Notes: generated by a model not told the origin, from the sequence alone. Positions 10,899 through 19,549 are shown, counted from the first letter of the stretch. The stretch is DNA of 64,000 nucleotides from CBDCFT01 sp965216365 (GCA_965216365.1 CBDCFT010000079.1:1-64000); one strand, 5' to 3'. Numbers and translations: made by a program.

Positions 10899-10978
10899 AC
10901 CGATAGTGTATAGGTTCTGGAACCTATCGAAAAAGGGGGAGCAGCGCGGCGTTTACATTCCGCACCGTTCAATCGAGT

Positions 10979-11422
10979 CTAGCCCAGCCGCTCCTTGACT
11001 AGCTTGCTAACCAAACCCATGTCGGCTCGTCCCTGGATTTGGGGCTTTAACAGACCCATGACTTTGCCCATGTCTTTCATGCTGTTGGCGCCGGTTTGTC
11101 GCATGGCGTCATCGATGAGCTGCGCGATCTCATGGCCATCCAGAGCTTCAGGCATGTATTTTTTCAGAACGTCGATATTTTGATTTTCCTTGTCCGCCAG
11201 ATCCTGGCGTTCGCCTTTTACAAACTGATCTGCAGCATCGCGCGATTGTTTGATGGATTTTTCAATCACGAGCAACACGCCGTCGTCGTCCAGCTCGGTC
11301 TTATCGTCCAGTTCCTTGCGTTGAATCGCTGCGCGCAACATGCGAATCGATTCCAGTGTCACCGAGTCCTTGGCGCGCATGGCGTCTTTCATGTCTTGCT
11401 GGATTTGGTCTTTAAGTGACAA
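10979..11422 (-). CDS. yqeY: GatB/YqeY domain protein
   Basis: A 147-aa protein of the GatB/YqeY family, related to the tail domain of the tRNA amidotransferase B subunit. Visible family features are the N-terminal LKDQIQQDMKDAMRAKD, the central LKKYMPEALDGHEI and the C-terminal MKDMGKVMGLLKPQIQGRADMG-type region. It sits between rpsU and dnaG, which is its usual place in gammaproteobacteria. The precise function is not established; it may act on tRNA or translation. The frame is intact. Confidence 0.9.
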   Translation of the reverse strand: MSLKDQIQQDMKDAMRAKDSVTLESIRMLRAAIQRKELDDKTELDDDGVLLVIEKSIKQSRDAADQFVKGERQDLADKENQNIDVLKKYMPEALDGHEIAQLIDDAMRQTGANSMKDMGKVMGLLKPQIQGRADMGLVSKLVKERLG

Positions 11423-11474
11423 GGTCTTGCGAAAAGCGTTTGTAGCCGGAAATTTATAACAGTTTTAAGCGCTC

Positions 11475-11545
11475 AGCTTTCAGCGGTCGGTTTATTATTC
11501 GGTATAAGCAGGATTTGTCCTGCTGACAGCCGACCGCTGTAAGCT
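11475..11545. repeat. Nested inverted repeat between rpsU and yqeY
   Basis: Two 16-bp arms at 11475-11490 and 11530-11545 are complementary with a single mismatch. The spacer holds a second perfect 7-bp hairpin (AGCAGGA at 11507 pairing with TCCTGCT at 11518). The left arm is preceded by related GCTCAGCTTT sequence. It could be an intra-operon attenuator or processing site, or a small mobile palindromic element. Confidence 0.6.
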
Positions 11546-11550
11546 AAATG

Positions 11551-11766
11551 CTAATATAATCTTTGGCGGCGGGCGCGTTGACGCGAGACACGCTTGGCTT
11601 CGCGTTTTTCCGCTGCAGCGCCTTTGCGCTTGCGTACGGTGGTGGGTTTTTCGTAAAACTCCCGTCGGCGAACTTCCGTGAACACGCCCGCTTTCTCGCA
11701 GGAACGGCGAAAGCGTCTTAAAATGACATCAAATGGTTCGTCCTGACGGATTCGGACACTCGGCAT
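11551..11766 (-). CDS. rpsU: 30S ribosomal protein S21
   Basis: S21 is a small, very basic 30S protein needed for efficient initiation. All 71 residues are present: MPSVRIRQDEPFDVILRRF at the start, the REFYEKPTTVRKRK core and a C-terminal arginine-rich tail ending RQRLY. An AAGGAG ribosome site lies before the ATG. It is first in the rpsU-yqeY-dnaG-rpoD block and divergent from tsaD. Confidence 0.97.
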   Translation of the reverse strand: MPSVRIRQDEPFDVILRRFRRSCEKAGVFTEVRRREFYEKPTTVRKRKGAAAEKREAKRVSRQRARRQRLY

Positions 11767-11886
11767 ATAAACGTAACTCCTTGAAAAACTTGAATTCTAT
11801 ATGGGTAACCCAGTAACGGGGGCGCAATTCTATAGGCAAGCTGCTCCAATGTACACTTTCACACCGATTTTTCGTGGGATTCCCCT

Positions 11887-12918
11887 GTGAATAAGCGCGT
11901 TTTGGGTGTCGAAACCTCTTGTGACGATACCGGCGTGGCGATTTTCGACACTCAATTGGGTTTGCTGGCGCATCGCCTGGCGTCTCAAGTTAAATTGCAT
12001 CAGCCCTACGGTGGTGTGGTGCCGGAGTTGGCGGCGCGCGATCACATTCGCACGGTGTTGCCACTCATTCGTAAAGTGATGGCCGATAGCAAAACTCAAG
12101 CAGATGAGATTGACGCAGTGGCCTATACCGCCGGGCCTGGGTTGGCGGGTGCGTTGTTGGTGGGTGCAGCAATCGGACGCAGTCTCGCTTATGCCTGGAA
12201 CGTTCCCGCGGTCGGGGTGCATCACATGGAAGGGCATTTGCTCGCGCCCATGCTGGAAACACCGGCGCCCGAGTTTCCCTTTCTCGCGTTGCTGGTTTCA
12301 GGTGGACACACCATGCTGGTGGATGTGGAGGGTGTCGGGCAATATCGTTTGTTGGGTGAGTCGCTGGACGACGCTGTCGGCGAAGCGTTTGATAAAACTG
12401 CCAAGGCTTTGGGTCTGGGTTATCCGGGTGGTCCGGCTATTTCCTGTGTTGCGGAAAAAGGTAATCCCACGCGATTCAAGTTGCCGCGACCGATGACGGA
12501 TCGGCCCGGACTGGACTTTAGTTTTAGTGGATTAAAAACAGCGGTTATTACCACCATACAACAATTTGAAAAACTGGACGAACAAACGGTGGCCGATATT
12601 GCGACCGCGTTTCAGCAGGCGGTGGTCGATACGTTAACCATCAAATGCCGACGTGCGCTGCAAGAAGCTGGACGAGACACTTTGGTGGTTTCAGGTGGTG
12701 TCAGCGCGAATACCCAATTACGAAAAAATCTGTTGACGTTGGGAGAAGAACAAAGCGCCCAAGTGTTTTACCCACGCCCCGAATTTTGCACTGACAACGG
12801 CGCGATGATTGCTTACGCAGGTTCGGTTCGATTGCATGGAAAAGTCTCTAACGGTTTGGGCTTCAATGTCTACCCTCGCTGGTCGTTGTTGGATTTACCA
12901 CCGATAGCAAGTATTTAG
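11887..12918 (+). CDS. tsaD: tRNA N6-adenosine threonylcarbamoyltransferase TsaD
   Basis: TsaD transfers threonylcarbamoyl to A37 of ANN-decoding tRNAs. The 343-aa product has the N-terminal ASKHA fold start (LGVETSCDDTGVA), the metal-binding HHMEGHL motif near residue 110, LVSGGHTML and the phosphate-binding VVSGGVSANTQLR near residue 270. The start is GTG at 11887, directly before the conserved MNKRVLGVETS; no better upstream ATG exists. It is divergent from rpsU, an arrangement common in the class. Confidence 0.95.
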   Translation: MNKRVLGVETSCDDTGVAIFDTQLGLLAHRLASQVKLHQPYGGVVPELAARDHIRTVLPLIRKVMADSKTQADEIDAVAYTAGPGLAGALLVGAAIGRSLAYAWNVPAVGVHHMEGHLLAPMLETPAPEFPFLALLVSGGHTMLVDVEGVGQYRLLGESLDDAVGEAFDKTAKALGLGYPGGPAISCVAEKGNPTRFKLPRPMTDRPGLDFSFSGLKTAVITTIQQFEKLDEQTVADIATAFQQAVVDTLTIKCRRALQEAGRDTLVVSGGVSANTQLRKNLLTLGEEQSAQVFYPRPEFCTDNGAMIAYAGSVRLHGKVSNGLGFNVYPRWSLLDLPPIASI

Positions 12919-12932
12919 TTTTCGCTTCATGT

Positions 12933-12952
12933 TGTGGGAACTCGCTCGCGAA
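12933..12952 (+). repeat. Short REP-like palindrome
   Basis: The stretch TGTGGGAACTCGCTCGCGAA resembles the GTAGGAG...GCTCGCGAA repetitive extragenic palindromes also found at 29437, 29688 and 46207. It lies between the convergent tsaD and plsY genes, the usual place for such elements. Confidence 0.5.
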
Positions 12953-12990
12953 TAGTTTTGGCTAAGGACCAATTACTAACAACATAAATA

Positions 12991-13581
12991 CTAACCTCGG
13001 GACAACTTGATCTTCGACTCGTTACCCGCGGCAAGGCGTTTCACATTTTCCCGGTGGCGCCAGATCACAAACGCGGCCATGATGATCGTCATCACCAGCA
13101 CAGGCGCGCTCTTTAGAAAGAACCACGAACAAAGAGGCATTGCGATAGCAGCCAGCAATGACGCTAGGGATGAGAATCGAAATACCGCAGCGACCACGAT
13201 CCAGGTAAGTACGCCGAGTAATCCCAGCCATGGACTCAGTGCAAGATAAACGCCCAGTCCGGTCGCTACGCCTTTGCCACCACGAAAGCGTAGAAAGACG
13301 GGATACAAATGTCCGAGAAATGCAAATAAACCACACGCGGCGATCACCCACTCGTTATCGGTGAGCGTGCGCGCAAGTAATACAGCCGCCACGCCTTTCA
13401 ATACATCGCCGATTAAAGTTAACGCGGCGGCCCGTTTGTTTCCCGTACGCAGTACATTAGTAGCGCCGGGGTTCTTGGATCCCGTGGTGCGTGGATCGGG
13501 CAAACCCATAAAGCGCGAGACAATAACCGCGGATGAGATGGCTCCGATAAAGTATGCGATGACGGGTAGTAAATAAGTCAC
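12991..13581 (-). CDS. plsY: Glycerol-3-phosphate acyltransferase PlsY
   Basis: PlsY acylates glycerol 3-phosphate from acyl phosphate in the inner membrane. The 196-aa product has five predicted membrane segments and the three family motifs: SGSKNPGATNVLR-type (TTGSKNPGATN) near residue 33, FLRFRGGKGVATGLGV near residue 98 and the C-terminal IWRHRENVKRL. It is convergent with tsaD and divergent from folB, a conserved neighbourhood. Confidence 0.95.
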   Translation of the reverse strand: MTYLLPVIAYFIGAISSAVIVSRFMGLPDPRTTGSKNPGATNVLRTGNKRAAALTLIGDVLKGVAAVLLARTLTDNEWVIAACGLFAFLGHLYPVFLRFRGGKGVATGLGVYLALSPWLGLLGVLTWIVVAAVFRFSSLASLLAAIAMPLCSWFFLKSAPVLVMTIIMAAFVIWRHRENVKRLAAGNESKIKLSRG

Positions 13582-13668
13582 GTCTTTATTGTTATGAGAT
13601 TGGAAGTCAAGACAGGTTCGTTTCGATTCGTTATAGTTGCGTGGCCAATAAGCATATCAGGGTAAACC

Positions 13669-14025
13669 GTGGATATCATTTATTTGCACGATCTGAAAGT
13701 CGATTGCGTGATCGGTGTGTGGGAGTGGGAGCGGCGTATTCGTCAAACCCTCACCGTCGATCTGGACATGGCGGCGGACATTCGAAAAGCCGCGGCGACG
13801 GACGATCTAAAAGACACATTGAGCTATAAAGATGTCGCCAAGACGGTGCAATCCTTCGTTGAGCAATCTGAATTCCAGTTAGTCGAAACCCTGGCCGAAC
13901 GAATTGCTGAAAAACTAATCGACGAATTCGGCATTCCCTGGTGCCGCGTGCGCATCAATAAATTCGGTGCCGTGCGTGGCGCTGGCGATGTCGGCGTGAT
14001 TATTGAGCGAGGAAGTACGGGTTGA
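13669..14025 (+). CDS. folB: Dihydroneopterin aldolase FolB
   Basis: FolB catalyses the aldolase (and epimerase) step of folate synthesis. The 118-aa product carries MDIIYLHDLKVDCVIGVWEWER, the active-site EFQLVETLAERIAEK segment (Glu of the VETLAE motif) and the C-terminal NKFGAVRGAGDVGV. Translation probably starts at GTG 13669. The pteridine reductase at 16725 may act in the same pathway. Confidence 0.93.
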   Translation: MDIIYLHDLKVDCVIGVWEWERRIRQTLTVDLDMAADIRKAAATDDLKDTLSYKDVAKTVQSFVEQSEFQLVETLAERIAEKLIDEFGIPWCRVRINKFGAVRGAGDVGVIIERGSTG

Positions 14026-14493
14026 TATTTGTCGATTGCGCTATGTAATTAGAATTCGGCAAATTTAGCGCTAAGCTTTTGGCTAATGGCGGTTAGCGGT
14101 TAGAGATATCTCTTGCCTTTGCAGAAGCGGCTTATGTCGCGATCAAATAGTTTGCCTTTCCCCTGCGGGGGAAGATGGGAGTGATCAAAGCTCATCGCGC
14201 ATGACTAAATCCATTCTCCCCTCCCCTACGGAGGGGAAATGTTATCGTGGTTTGGATTTCGGCATTCAGTGTTGGTAGGATGCAATAGTAAACAAATGTA
14301 ATGGGAATGGTGCGGCCTTGCCGCCTTCGATGTGGGTTTCCTCGTGATAGCTGACGAATTTTCTGATTTCAGGGGTCATTGGTTTATGTAGTTGTTGGTG
14401 TATTAGTGTTAATTAACATTTTAGTCACACATTTTTAACTTTAAAAAATTCAATTTTTTTCGTTCTTTATTTGTCTTTCGAGTGTATACGTCG
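14026..14493. other. Intergenic region with two GC-rich hairpins
   Basis: No supported gene lies in these 468 bp. Two hairpins are visible: TTTCCCC/GGGGGAA at 14157-14173 and a perfect 7-bp stem CCCCTCC/GGAGGGG with loop CCTAC at 14218-14236. The spaced TTCCCC/GGGGAA units resemble small dispersed intergenic repeats. A GGCGGTTAGCGGTTAG direct repeat lies near 14087-14102. The last 60 bp are AT-rich. Confidence 0.5.
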
Positions 14494-15333
14494 CTACGGA
14501 TTCCCCAGATACTTTAATGCAGCGACGGCCGCGTTGAGCGCGTCGTTCTCAGTGTTTTTAGCGTATACCACGAAAGCGTTCAAATTAAATCCGGTACCGG
14601 AAATGCGTTGAAGTTCCCCGGCATCCAGTGGCTCGCGTACGATGCGTCCAGGGAAATAACCCGCACCTGCGTTTTCCAACACATATTGCAGTCCAATAAA
14701 ACTGGAATCGACATACAGGTGAGGTGTCGATAGTTCCGGATGCGTGGCGTGGTGAAATGTGTCGAACTCCGCGCCCCAGTTCACATAGACATAATCTTTG
14801 GCGGAAATCTGTGTTGCCAATTTTTCATTGGCTACCAGTATCAATTCGCTTTCGAATAACTTTTCCACAATCAGGTTGGGCCGTTGTTGTGGCGTGTACG
14901 TGACCGCAATATCGAGCGTGCCGTTAGATACCTGATCGATAAGTAGTGCCGGTGTGCCACGGTGGGCACGTATCGCGATTTCGGGTTCGTTGTTCTTCAT
15001 CCATGATAACCACTCGAGTAGCAATTGATCCCATAAGCTGGTTTCGCCGCCAATGGAAACCACAGTCGCATATCTGGCCGGGTGGGCAAGGTCGTGCCGG
15101 GCCTGTTGCCATGCGCGTACCAGGGTTGTCGCGTAACGTTCGAACTGATTGCCGATTGGGGTTGGCTCAGCACCCGTTTTGCGGCGAATAAACAGGGTTT
15201 GTCCCAGTTCCTCCTCGAGCGTGCGAATACGCGCGCTCACCGTAGACTGCGTTACGTGCAGGCGTTTGGCGGCGGTGACAAAACTGCCCGTCGCCAACAC
15301 CTCCAAAAATGTCCTGGCTTGATTTATGTCCAT
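14494..15333 (-). CDS. LysR-family transcriptional regulator
   Basis: A full-length LysR regulator (279 aa). The N-terminal HTH (residues 1-60) contains FVTAAKRLHVTQSTVSARI, followed by the linker helix and a periplasmic-binding-protein-like effector domain with a GGETSLWDQLLLEWLSW segment. The N-terminus resembles HdfR-type regulators. No functionally linked target is evident; the divergent neighbour at 15560 is a small unknown gene. The frame is intact, unlike the first LysR gene of the window. Confidence 0.88.
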   Translation of the reverse strand: MDINQARTFLEVLATGSFVTAAKRLHVTQSTVSARIRTLEEELGQTLFIRRKTGAEPTPIGNQFERYATTLVRAWQQARHDLAHPARYATVVSIGGETSLWDQLLLEWLSWMKNNEPEIAIRAHRGTPALLIDQVSNGTLDIAVTYTPQQRPNLIVEKLFESELILVANEKLATQISAKDYVYVNWGAEFDTFHHATHPELSTPHLYVDSSFIGLQYVLENAGAGYFPGRIVREPLDAGELQRISGTGFNLNAFVVYAKNTENDALNAAVAALKYLGNP

Positions 15334-15559
15334 GTCAATGCTACCGAGAAAAGCGTTTATCTATCGATTTTTTTCGTCATAAGCAACAAAAAATTTCGTT
15401 TGAAAATCAGCGATATTCACCCCAAATTCCGCGTCTAACGATGAGTGTTCTGGTTGACCAGCCGTCTCCGGGAGTGACGACGAAAGGAGTCAGCAAAGCA
15501 TTACTTTGTCGGCGGGTTTAGATGAGGCCGTAGTTGATTGATTATGAGGTTTTAAAATT

Positions 15560-15760
15560 ATGGGGAAACGACGAACCGAACCGGATAATTATTCAGATAT
15601 TGAGGAATTCAACGTATACGAGTGGGCAGAAAAACTCGCCGATCTTACCGATCCTTCTAATTCAGACACCGTCGAGCGCAGCATTGCACCGGCGTGGCGA
15701 CGTATCGAGGAGTATAAAGAAGATCGCTGGCTACGGGCGCAACTGGAAGACGTATTCTAG
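15560..15760 (+). CDS. Small hypothetical protein (66 aa)
   Basis: A short, strongly charged, soluble protein with no signal peptide or membrane segment. The C-terminal SIAPAWRRIEEYKEDRWLRAQLEDVF part is basic-acidic and probably helical; it recalls short proteobacterial proteins with a conserved RRxIExYxE..L C-terminus, but I cannot name a family with confidence. The stop codon TAG at 15758-15760 lies inside the left terminal repeat of the adjacent element, so the original C-terminus may have been different. Confidence 0.6.
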   Translation: MGKRRTEPDNYSDIEEFNVYEWAEKLADLTDPSNSDTVERSIAPAWRRIEEYKEDRWLRAQLEDVF

Positions 15761-15902
15761 AACCTATCTCAAAATATCTACACCTCGCTGATACGTCGTT
15801 AAAAACACTCGCAAAATGTTCGTATATTTTCGTACCCGCTCCGCTTTTTCGAACGTTTTCGTCTCGTCTAGCATCGCTCGCCTATTTTGAGTTAGGTTCT
15901 AG
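15757..15902. mobile_element. MITE-like element with 20-bp terminal inverted repeats
   Basis: A 146-bp non-coding element is bounded by CTAGAACCTATCTCAAAATA (15757-15776) and TATTTTGAGTTAGGTTCTAG (15883-15902), which are inverted copies with 19 of 20 matches. It lies between two convergent genes and gives the first its stop codon. No transposase is encoded, so it would have to move in trans. A target duplication is not clear. Confidence 0.7.
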
Positions 15903-15906
15903 TTTC

Positions 15907-16269
15907 TTAGGGCGATTTCTTCGTCCAGGTATTGTCTGTCTGGCGACAAAATCGCATCGAGGATTGCTCGGTAACGCCTTTGGCATGCCGCACCAGTGCG
16001 ACCTCGCGGCAATAAGCGTCGCTGTTGTCGGTGTTCGCGATTTGCAGCGTTCCATTGGCACCACTTTCCGGGTTTTCCCAACTTAAGACATAGCCATCCG
16101 GTTGGCTGTCGAGTGCAAGCTCCACCATACTGTGAAATATCGCAGCGTCATCTTCGCTCATCAAATCGACATTTTTGCTCAGTGTGAATTGCAATTCTTC
16201 AGCGTGCAAAAATGACCAGCAAACGGTAGCCAACAATGCCGGAAGAAATTTGCGAATTAAGTTACACAT
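15907..16269 (-). CDS. Periplasmic protein resembling the 17 kDa surface-antigen (RT0821/Lpp0805) C-terminal domain
   Basis: A 120-aa exported protein: a signal peptide spans residues 1-23 (ending at SFLHA). The body has LSWENPESGANGTLQ, then YCREVAL and RFCRQTDNTWTK, matching the pattern of W.NP.SG..G, CRE and CRQ.DG.W seen in the small surface-antigen family. Two cysteines could pair. It is 15 bp downstream of the glutaredoxin gene and last in a three-gene minus-strand group. The function is unknown. The MITE-like element lies just past its stop. Confidence 0.65.
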   Translation of the reverse strand: MCNLIRKFLPALLATVCWSFLHAEELQFTLSKNVDLMSEDDAAIFHSMVELALDSQPDGYVLSWENPESGANGTLQIANTDNSDAYCREVALVRHAKGVTEQSSMRFCRQTDNTWTKKSP

Positions 16270-16284
16270 CGATTTGTAGAACGC

Positions 16285-16728
16285 CTATCGATTCGCCAAC
16301 ATCTGATCCAGCCTGTCCGGATTAAATCCATTCATGCGTTGATTGCCAACAAGAATGATGGGCACGCCTTTACCTTTCAAGCGTTTGTATTCCTGGCGGC
16401 CGACGACGCTGTTTTCGACATCGTATTCGTTAAACGCAATACCTTTGGAGCGCATATAGGTTTTCGCGCGTTCGCACCAGGTACACCAGGTCGCTGTATA
16501 TATTTTTACTGCACCACCGCTGACGCTAACGGTATCCTGACTCTGAATCTCACTCGCTGTCTCCAATGAGTACACCTGGATCGACAGGGCTTCGGCATCT
16601 TCTTCGATGGGTTGGTCCGAATAATGTATGGTTCCATCGTCGTCAACCCACTTGTACACACCCTGGGCAAGCACCGACGTGCTGTTAAAAGTAAAATAAA
16701 TAAACAATAAACAACTAATAATTTTCAT
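16285..16728 (-). CDS. Exported DUF4124-glutaredoxin fusion protein
   Basis: A 147-aa secreted protein with a signal peptide (residues 1-21, ending VLA). It has a short DUF4124 domain with the YKWVDDDGTIHYSDQP motif, then a glutaredoxin-like domain with active site ATWCTWCERAK (CxxC near residues 83-86) and the cis-Pro motif KGVPIILV. It likely performs thiol-disulfide exchange in the periplasm. Its ATG overlaps the stop of the upstream pteridine reductase (ATGA), which implies translational coupling. Confidence 0.85.
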   Translation of the reverse strand: MKIISCLLFIYFTFNSTSVLAQGVYKWVDDDGTIHYSDQPIEEDAEALSIQVYSLETASEIQSQDTVSVSGGAVKIYTATWCTWCERAKTYMRSKGIAFNEYDVENSVVGRQEYKRLKGKGVPIILVGNQRMNGFNPDRLDQMLANR

Positions 16729-17471
16729 GGTACGACTGAACGACCTCCATCAATCCTAATCATCTCGCCGCTAACAAAGGTTGCATCTTTGACAAGATAC
16801 AGTACTGCCCGTGCAATATCATCCGCCGCGCCGGAGCGTTTGAGTGGCGTGCGCGAAATAATACGCTGTTGTGCGACCTGGTCATTGTTTGATGCCGGCC
16901 ACAGTATTGCACCCGGTGCCACGGCATTAACACGCACTTCCGGTCCCAGCTCAATGGCCAGCGAACGTGTCATCGACTGCAATGCGGCTTTGGTCGCGCA
17001 GTAGATGGCGTGGTGCGCCAACGGACGTTCTGCGTAAATATCAGTAATGTTAACGATGCAGCCTTTATTTTGTTTCAGTGAGTCTGCTGCTGCCTGACTC
17101 AGAAAAAACGGTACTTTTGCATTGGTGGTAAAAAGCTGATCCCAGTCGTTTTCGGTGGCGCTCTCAACGGGTTGTTCGGTGAACATCGATGCGTTATTCA
17201 CCAACACATCCAGTCGTTTGCATTGCTCGATGGTCTCGCGCACGAGGTGTTTCGTTTTTGCGATGTCATTTAAATCGCCGCGCACCAGCATGATGGAATC
17301 GGGGCGTGATTCATTTAACTCGCGTTGCAAAAGGTGGGCGGCGTCCGCCGAGCTGCGGTAATGCATCACTACCTTCATGCCTTGTGCATGCAAAATGCGC
17401 ACGATGCTGGCGCCAATACGTTGCGCGCCACCAGTGACCAAGGCAACTTTGCCAGTCAGATCAGTCGCCAT
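16725..17471 (-). CDS. folM: Pteridine reductase / short-chain dehydrogenase (FolM-like)
   Basis: A classical short-chain dehydrogenase of 248 aa: cofactor motif TGGAQRIG near residue 14, VNNASMF near residue 90, the catalytic Tyr-Lys pair in YCATK near residue 158, and PGAILWP. The GGAQRIG and HYRSS pattern matches bacterial pteridine reductases, which reduce dihydro-biopterin/folate with NADPH. The nearby folB supports a pterin role. It is divergent from the methyltransferase at 17571, with about 100 bp between them. Confidence 0.83.
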   Translation of the reverse strand: MATDLTGKVALVTGGAQRIGASIVRILHAQGMKVVMHYRSSADAAHLLQRELNESRPDSIMLVRGDLNDIAKTKHLVRETIEQCKRLDVLVNNASMFTEQPVESATENDWDQLFTTNAKVPFFLSQAAADSLKQNKGCIVNITDIYAERPLAHHAIYCATKAALQSMTRSLAIELGPEVRVNAVAPGAILWPASNNDQVAQQRIISRTPLKRSGAADDIARAVLYLVKDATFVSGEMIRIDGGRSVVP

Positions 17472-17570
17472 GTTTTGACTTGTCGTTTGTGCGCGTAAAA
17501 GGCATCATTGCGCCCCCTGATTTAGCGCCTGTTTTCTTTGATTCGTCCATTATACCCCTGATAAGCAGTT

Positions 17571-18755
17571 TTGATTTCGACCAACTCACTACACACCCAC
17601 GGTGCTCTGCCTGTGCCGGAGAAGGCCGCGAGCGCGCACAGTCAACGGCTGTGCACGCTAATCAAAAATCGCATCGAGACCGGCGGCGGACAAATCGGAT
17701 TCGATGAGTTTATGCGCATGGCCTTATATGAACCCGGCCTGGGATACTACGTGTCCGGTGCGCGAAAATTTGGTCAGGAAGGGGATTTCATTACCGCGCC
17801 GGAAATGGGTGATTTATTTGGACGTTGTACCGCACGTCAGTGCCAGCAGGTTTTAAATCTCACCGGCGGTGACATTCTGGAAATTGGCGCGGGTAGCGGT
17901 GCGTTGGCGACGCAAATCTTGAGTGAGCTTACCCGGCTCAGATGTCTGCCCGAATGTTATTTGATTCTGGAAGTGAGTCCCGATTTGCGTCAACGTCAGC
18001 AAGAACTCATCGCGAAAAAGATTCCCGATTTTCGCGATCGCGTGTCGTGGATTGATTCGTTGCCGGAAAATTTTAACGGCGTGGTTGTCGCCAATGAGGT
18101 TTTGGATGCAATGCCGGTTGTACGATTTCGTAAGGTCGAGGCGGGGTTTAAAGAAATGAAAGTGATCGCGGATGGAAACGATTTCGTCGGTTGCTATGAT
18201 TCTTCAGCGCAGGAAAAAAATTTGTTTAACAAGGATATGTTTGACTCATTGCAGTTAGCACCCGGATACGAATCTGAGGTCAATCATCACGCCAATGCCT
18301 GGCTAAGTTCCATTGCCCAATGTTTACACAAAGGTGTGATACTGTTAATTGATTATGGGTTTCCGCGTAACGAGTTTTATCATCCTGACCGCTCGCAAGG
18401 CACATTGATGTGTCATTATAAGCATCGCGCACATGAGAATCCATTTGTTAATGTTGGGTTACAGGACATTACCGCTCACGTCGATTTTACGGCGTTAGCG
18501 CAAACGGCTGTAGATTCGGGACTGGACGTTTTAGGATATACCACGCAAGCTGCGTTTTTAATGTCCTTAGGTATTTTGGATTCGGTAGACGCCGAATCAA
18601 AGGATACGGTGCATCATCTAACACAAACCAATCAAATCAAGAAATTGACCATGCCGTCTGAAATGGGTGAGTTATTTAAAGTCATGGCGTTAGGAAAAGG
18701 TATCGAAAACTCGCTACAGGGATTTAGCATGTCCGATCGTAGAGCACGTTTGTAA
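17571..18755 (+). CDS. SAM-dependent methyltransferase, NDUFAF7/MidA family (DUF185)
   Basis: A 394-aa class I methyltransferase of the family whose mitochondrial member NDUFAF7 methylates an arginine of complex I. Family motifs are DEFMRMALYEPGLGYY, FGQEGDFITAPEMG, the SAM-binding LEIGAGSGALA near residue 107, VVANEVLDAMPV and LLIDYGFPRNEFYHPDRS. The first in-frame start is TTG 17571; the true start could be slightly later because the first 20 residues are not conserved. The stop overlaps the uppP start (TAATG). Confidence 0.87.
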   Translation: MISTNSLHTHGALPVPEKAASAHSQRLCTLIKNRIETGGGQIGFDEFMRMALYEPGLGYYVSGARKFGQEGDFITAPEMGDLFGRCTARQCQQVLNLTGGDILEIGAGSGALATQILSELTRLRCLPECYLILEVSPDLRQRQQELIAKKIPDFRDRVSWIDSLPENFNGVVVANEVLDAMPVVRFRKVEAGFKEMKVIADGNDFVGCYDSSAQEKNLFNKDMFDSLQLAPGYESEVNHHANAWLSSIAQCLHKGVILLIDYGFPRNEFYHPDRSQGTLMCHYKHRAHENPFVNVGLQDITAHVDFTALAQTAVDSGLDVLGYTTQAAFLMSLGILDSVDAESKDTVHHLTQTNQIKKLTMPSEMGELFKVMALGKGIENSLQGFSMSDRRARL

Positions 18756-19549
18756 TGGATTGGTGGCACGCGGTCTTCCTTGCTTTTGTGCAAGGCATCA
18801 CGGAATTTTTACCCATTTCCAGTTCCGGGCATTTAGTTTTAGCGCCGAATGTATTGGGCTGGGCCGATCAAGGTTTGTCATTCGACGTTGCCGTGCATGT
18901 TGGCAGCATGTTGGCAATAGTGGGCTACTTTCGTGATGACTTTCGTGCCTTGTTCCATGCGGTCAATAACCGGCATCTCGATGAGTCGAGTATACACTTA
19001 GGGCTGGTTTCCTGGTTGGCAGTCGCGACTATTCCGGCAGGCATTGTTGCGTTAACACTCGGCGATATTATCGGCACGGCGTTGCGCAATCCAACCAGTG
19101 TCGCTATCGCGCTGATATTTTTTGGTTTGGTCTTGTGGTGGGCCGATCACACCAGTCAACGCACTCGCGAAGTATCGGATATGAATTGGCGCGATGCTTT
19201 GTTAATCGGTTGTGCTCAGGCAATCGCCTTGATACCCGGCACCTCGCGCTCGGGTATTACTATTACCACAGGTTTAATTTTAGGCCTGACGCGTGAAGCG
19301 GCAGCACGCTTTTCATTTTTAATGGCTGTGCCTGTCATTTGTCTGGCCGGGGGCTGGAAAACGGTGGAGCTTATGCGTTCAGCAGAACAAGTCGATTGGA
19401 TTGCAATGATTATTGGGTTGGTTGCCTCAATGATAACCGCCTATGCCTGTATCCACTGGTTTTTGAAATACCTGCGTCGTTTTTCGTTGTTGCCGTTTGT
19501 GATTTATCGCGTGGTGTTGGGTATCGTGTTGTTGGTTGCGTTTTTCTAG
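18755..19549 (+). CDS. uppP: Undecaprenyl-diphosphatase UppP
   Basis: UppP (BacA) dephosphorylates undecaprenyl pyrophosphate to recycle the lipid carrier for peptidoglycan. The 264-aa membrane protein has the two signature motifs EFLPISSSGHLVL (residues 17-29) and PGTSRSGITI (near residue 158), and about eight membrane segments. It overlaps the methyltransferase stop by one base, so the two are translationally coupled. Confidence 0.96.
   Translation: MDWWHAVFLAFVQGITEFLPISSSGHLVLAPNVLGWADQGLSFDVAVHVGSMLAIVGYFRDDFRALFHAVNNRHLDESSIHLGLVSWLAVATIPAGIVALTLGDIIGTALRNPTSVAIALIFFGLVLWWADHTSQRTREVSDMNWRDALLIGCAQAIALIPGTSRSGITITTGLILGLTREAAARFSFLMAVPVICLAGGWKTVELMRSAEQVDWIAMIIGLVASMITAYACIHWFLKYLRRFSLLPFVIYRVVLGIVLLVAFF

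Noticed and set aside
14157..14236. CRISPR-like repeat from the two similar hairpins
   Set aside because: There are only two units, of different length and sequence, with no regular spacing.
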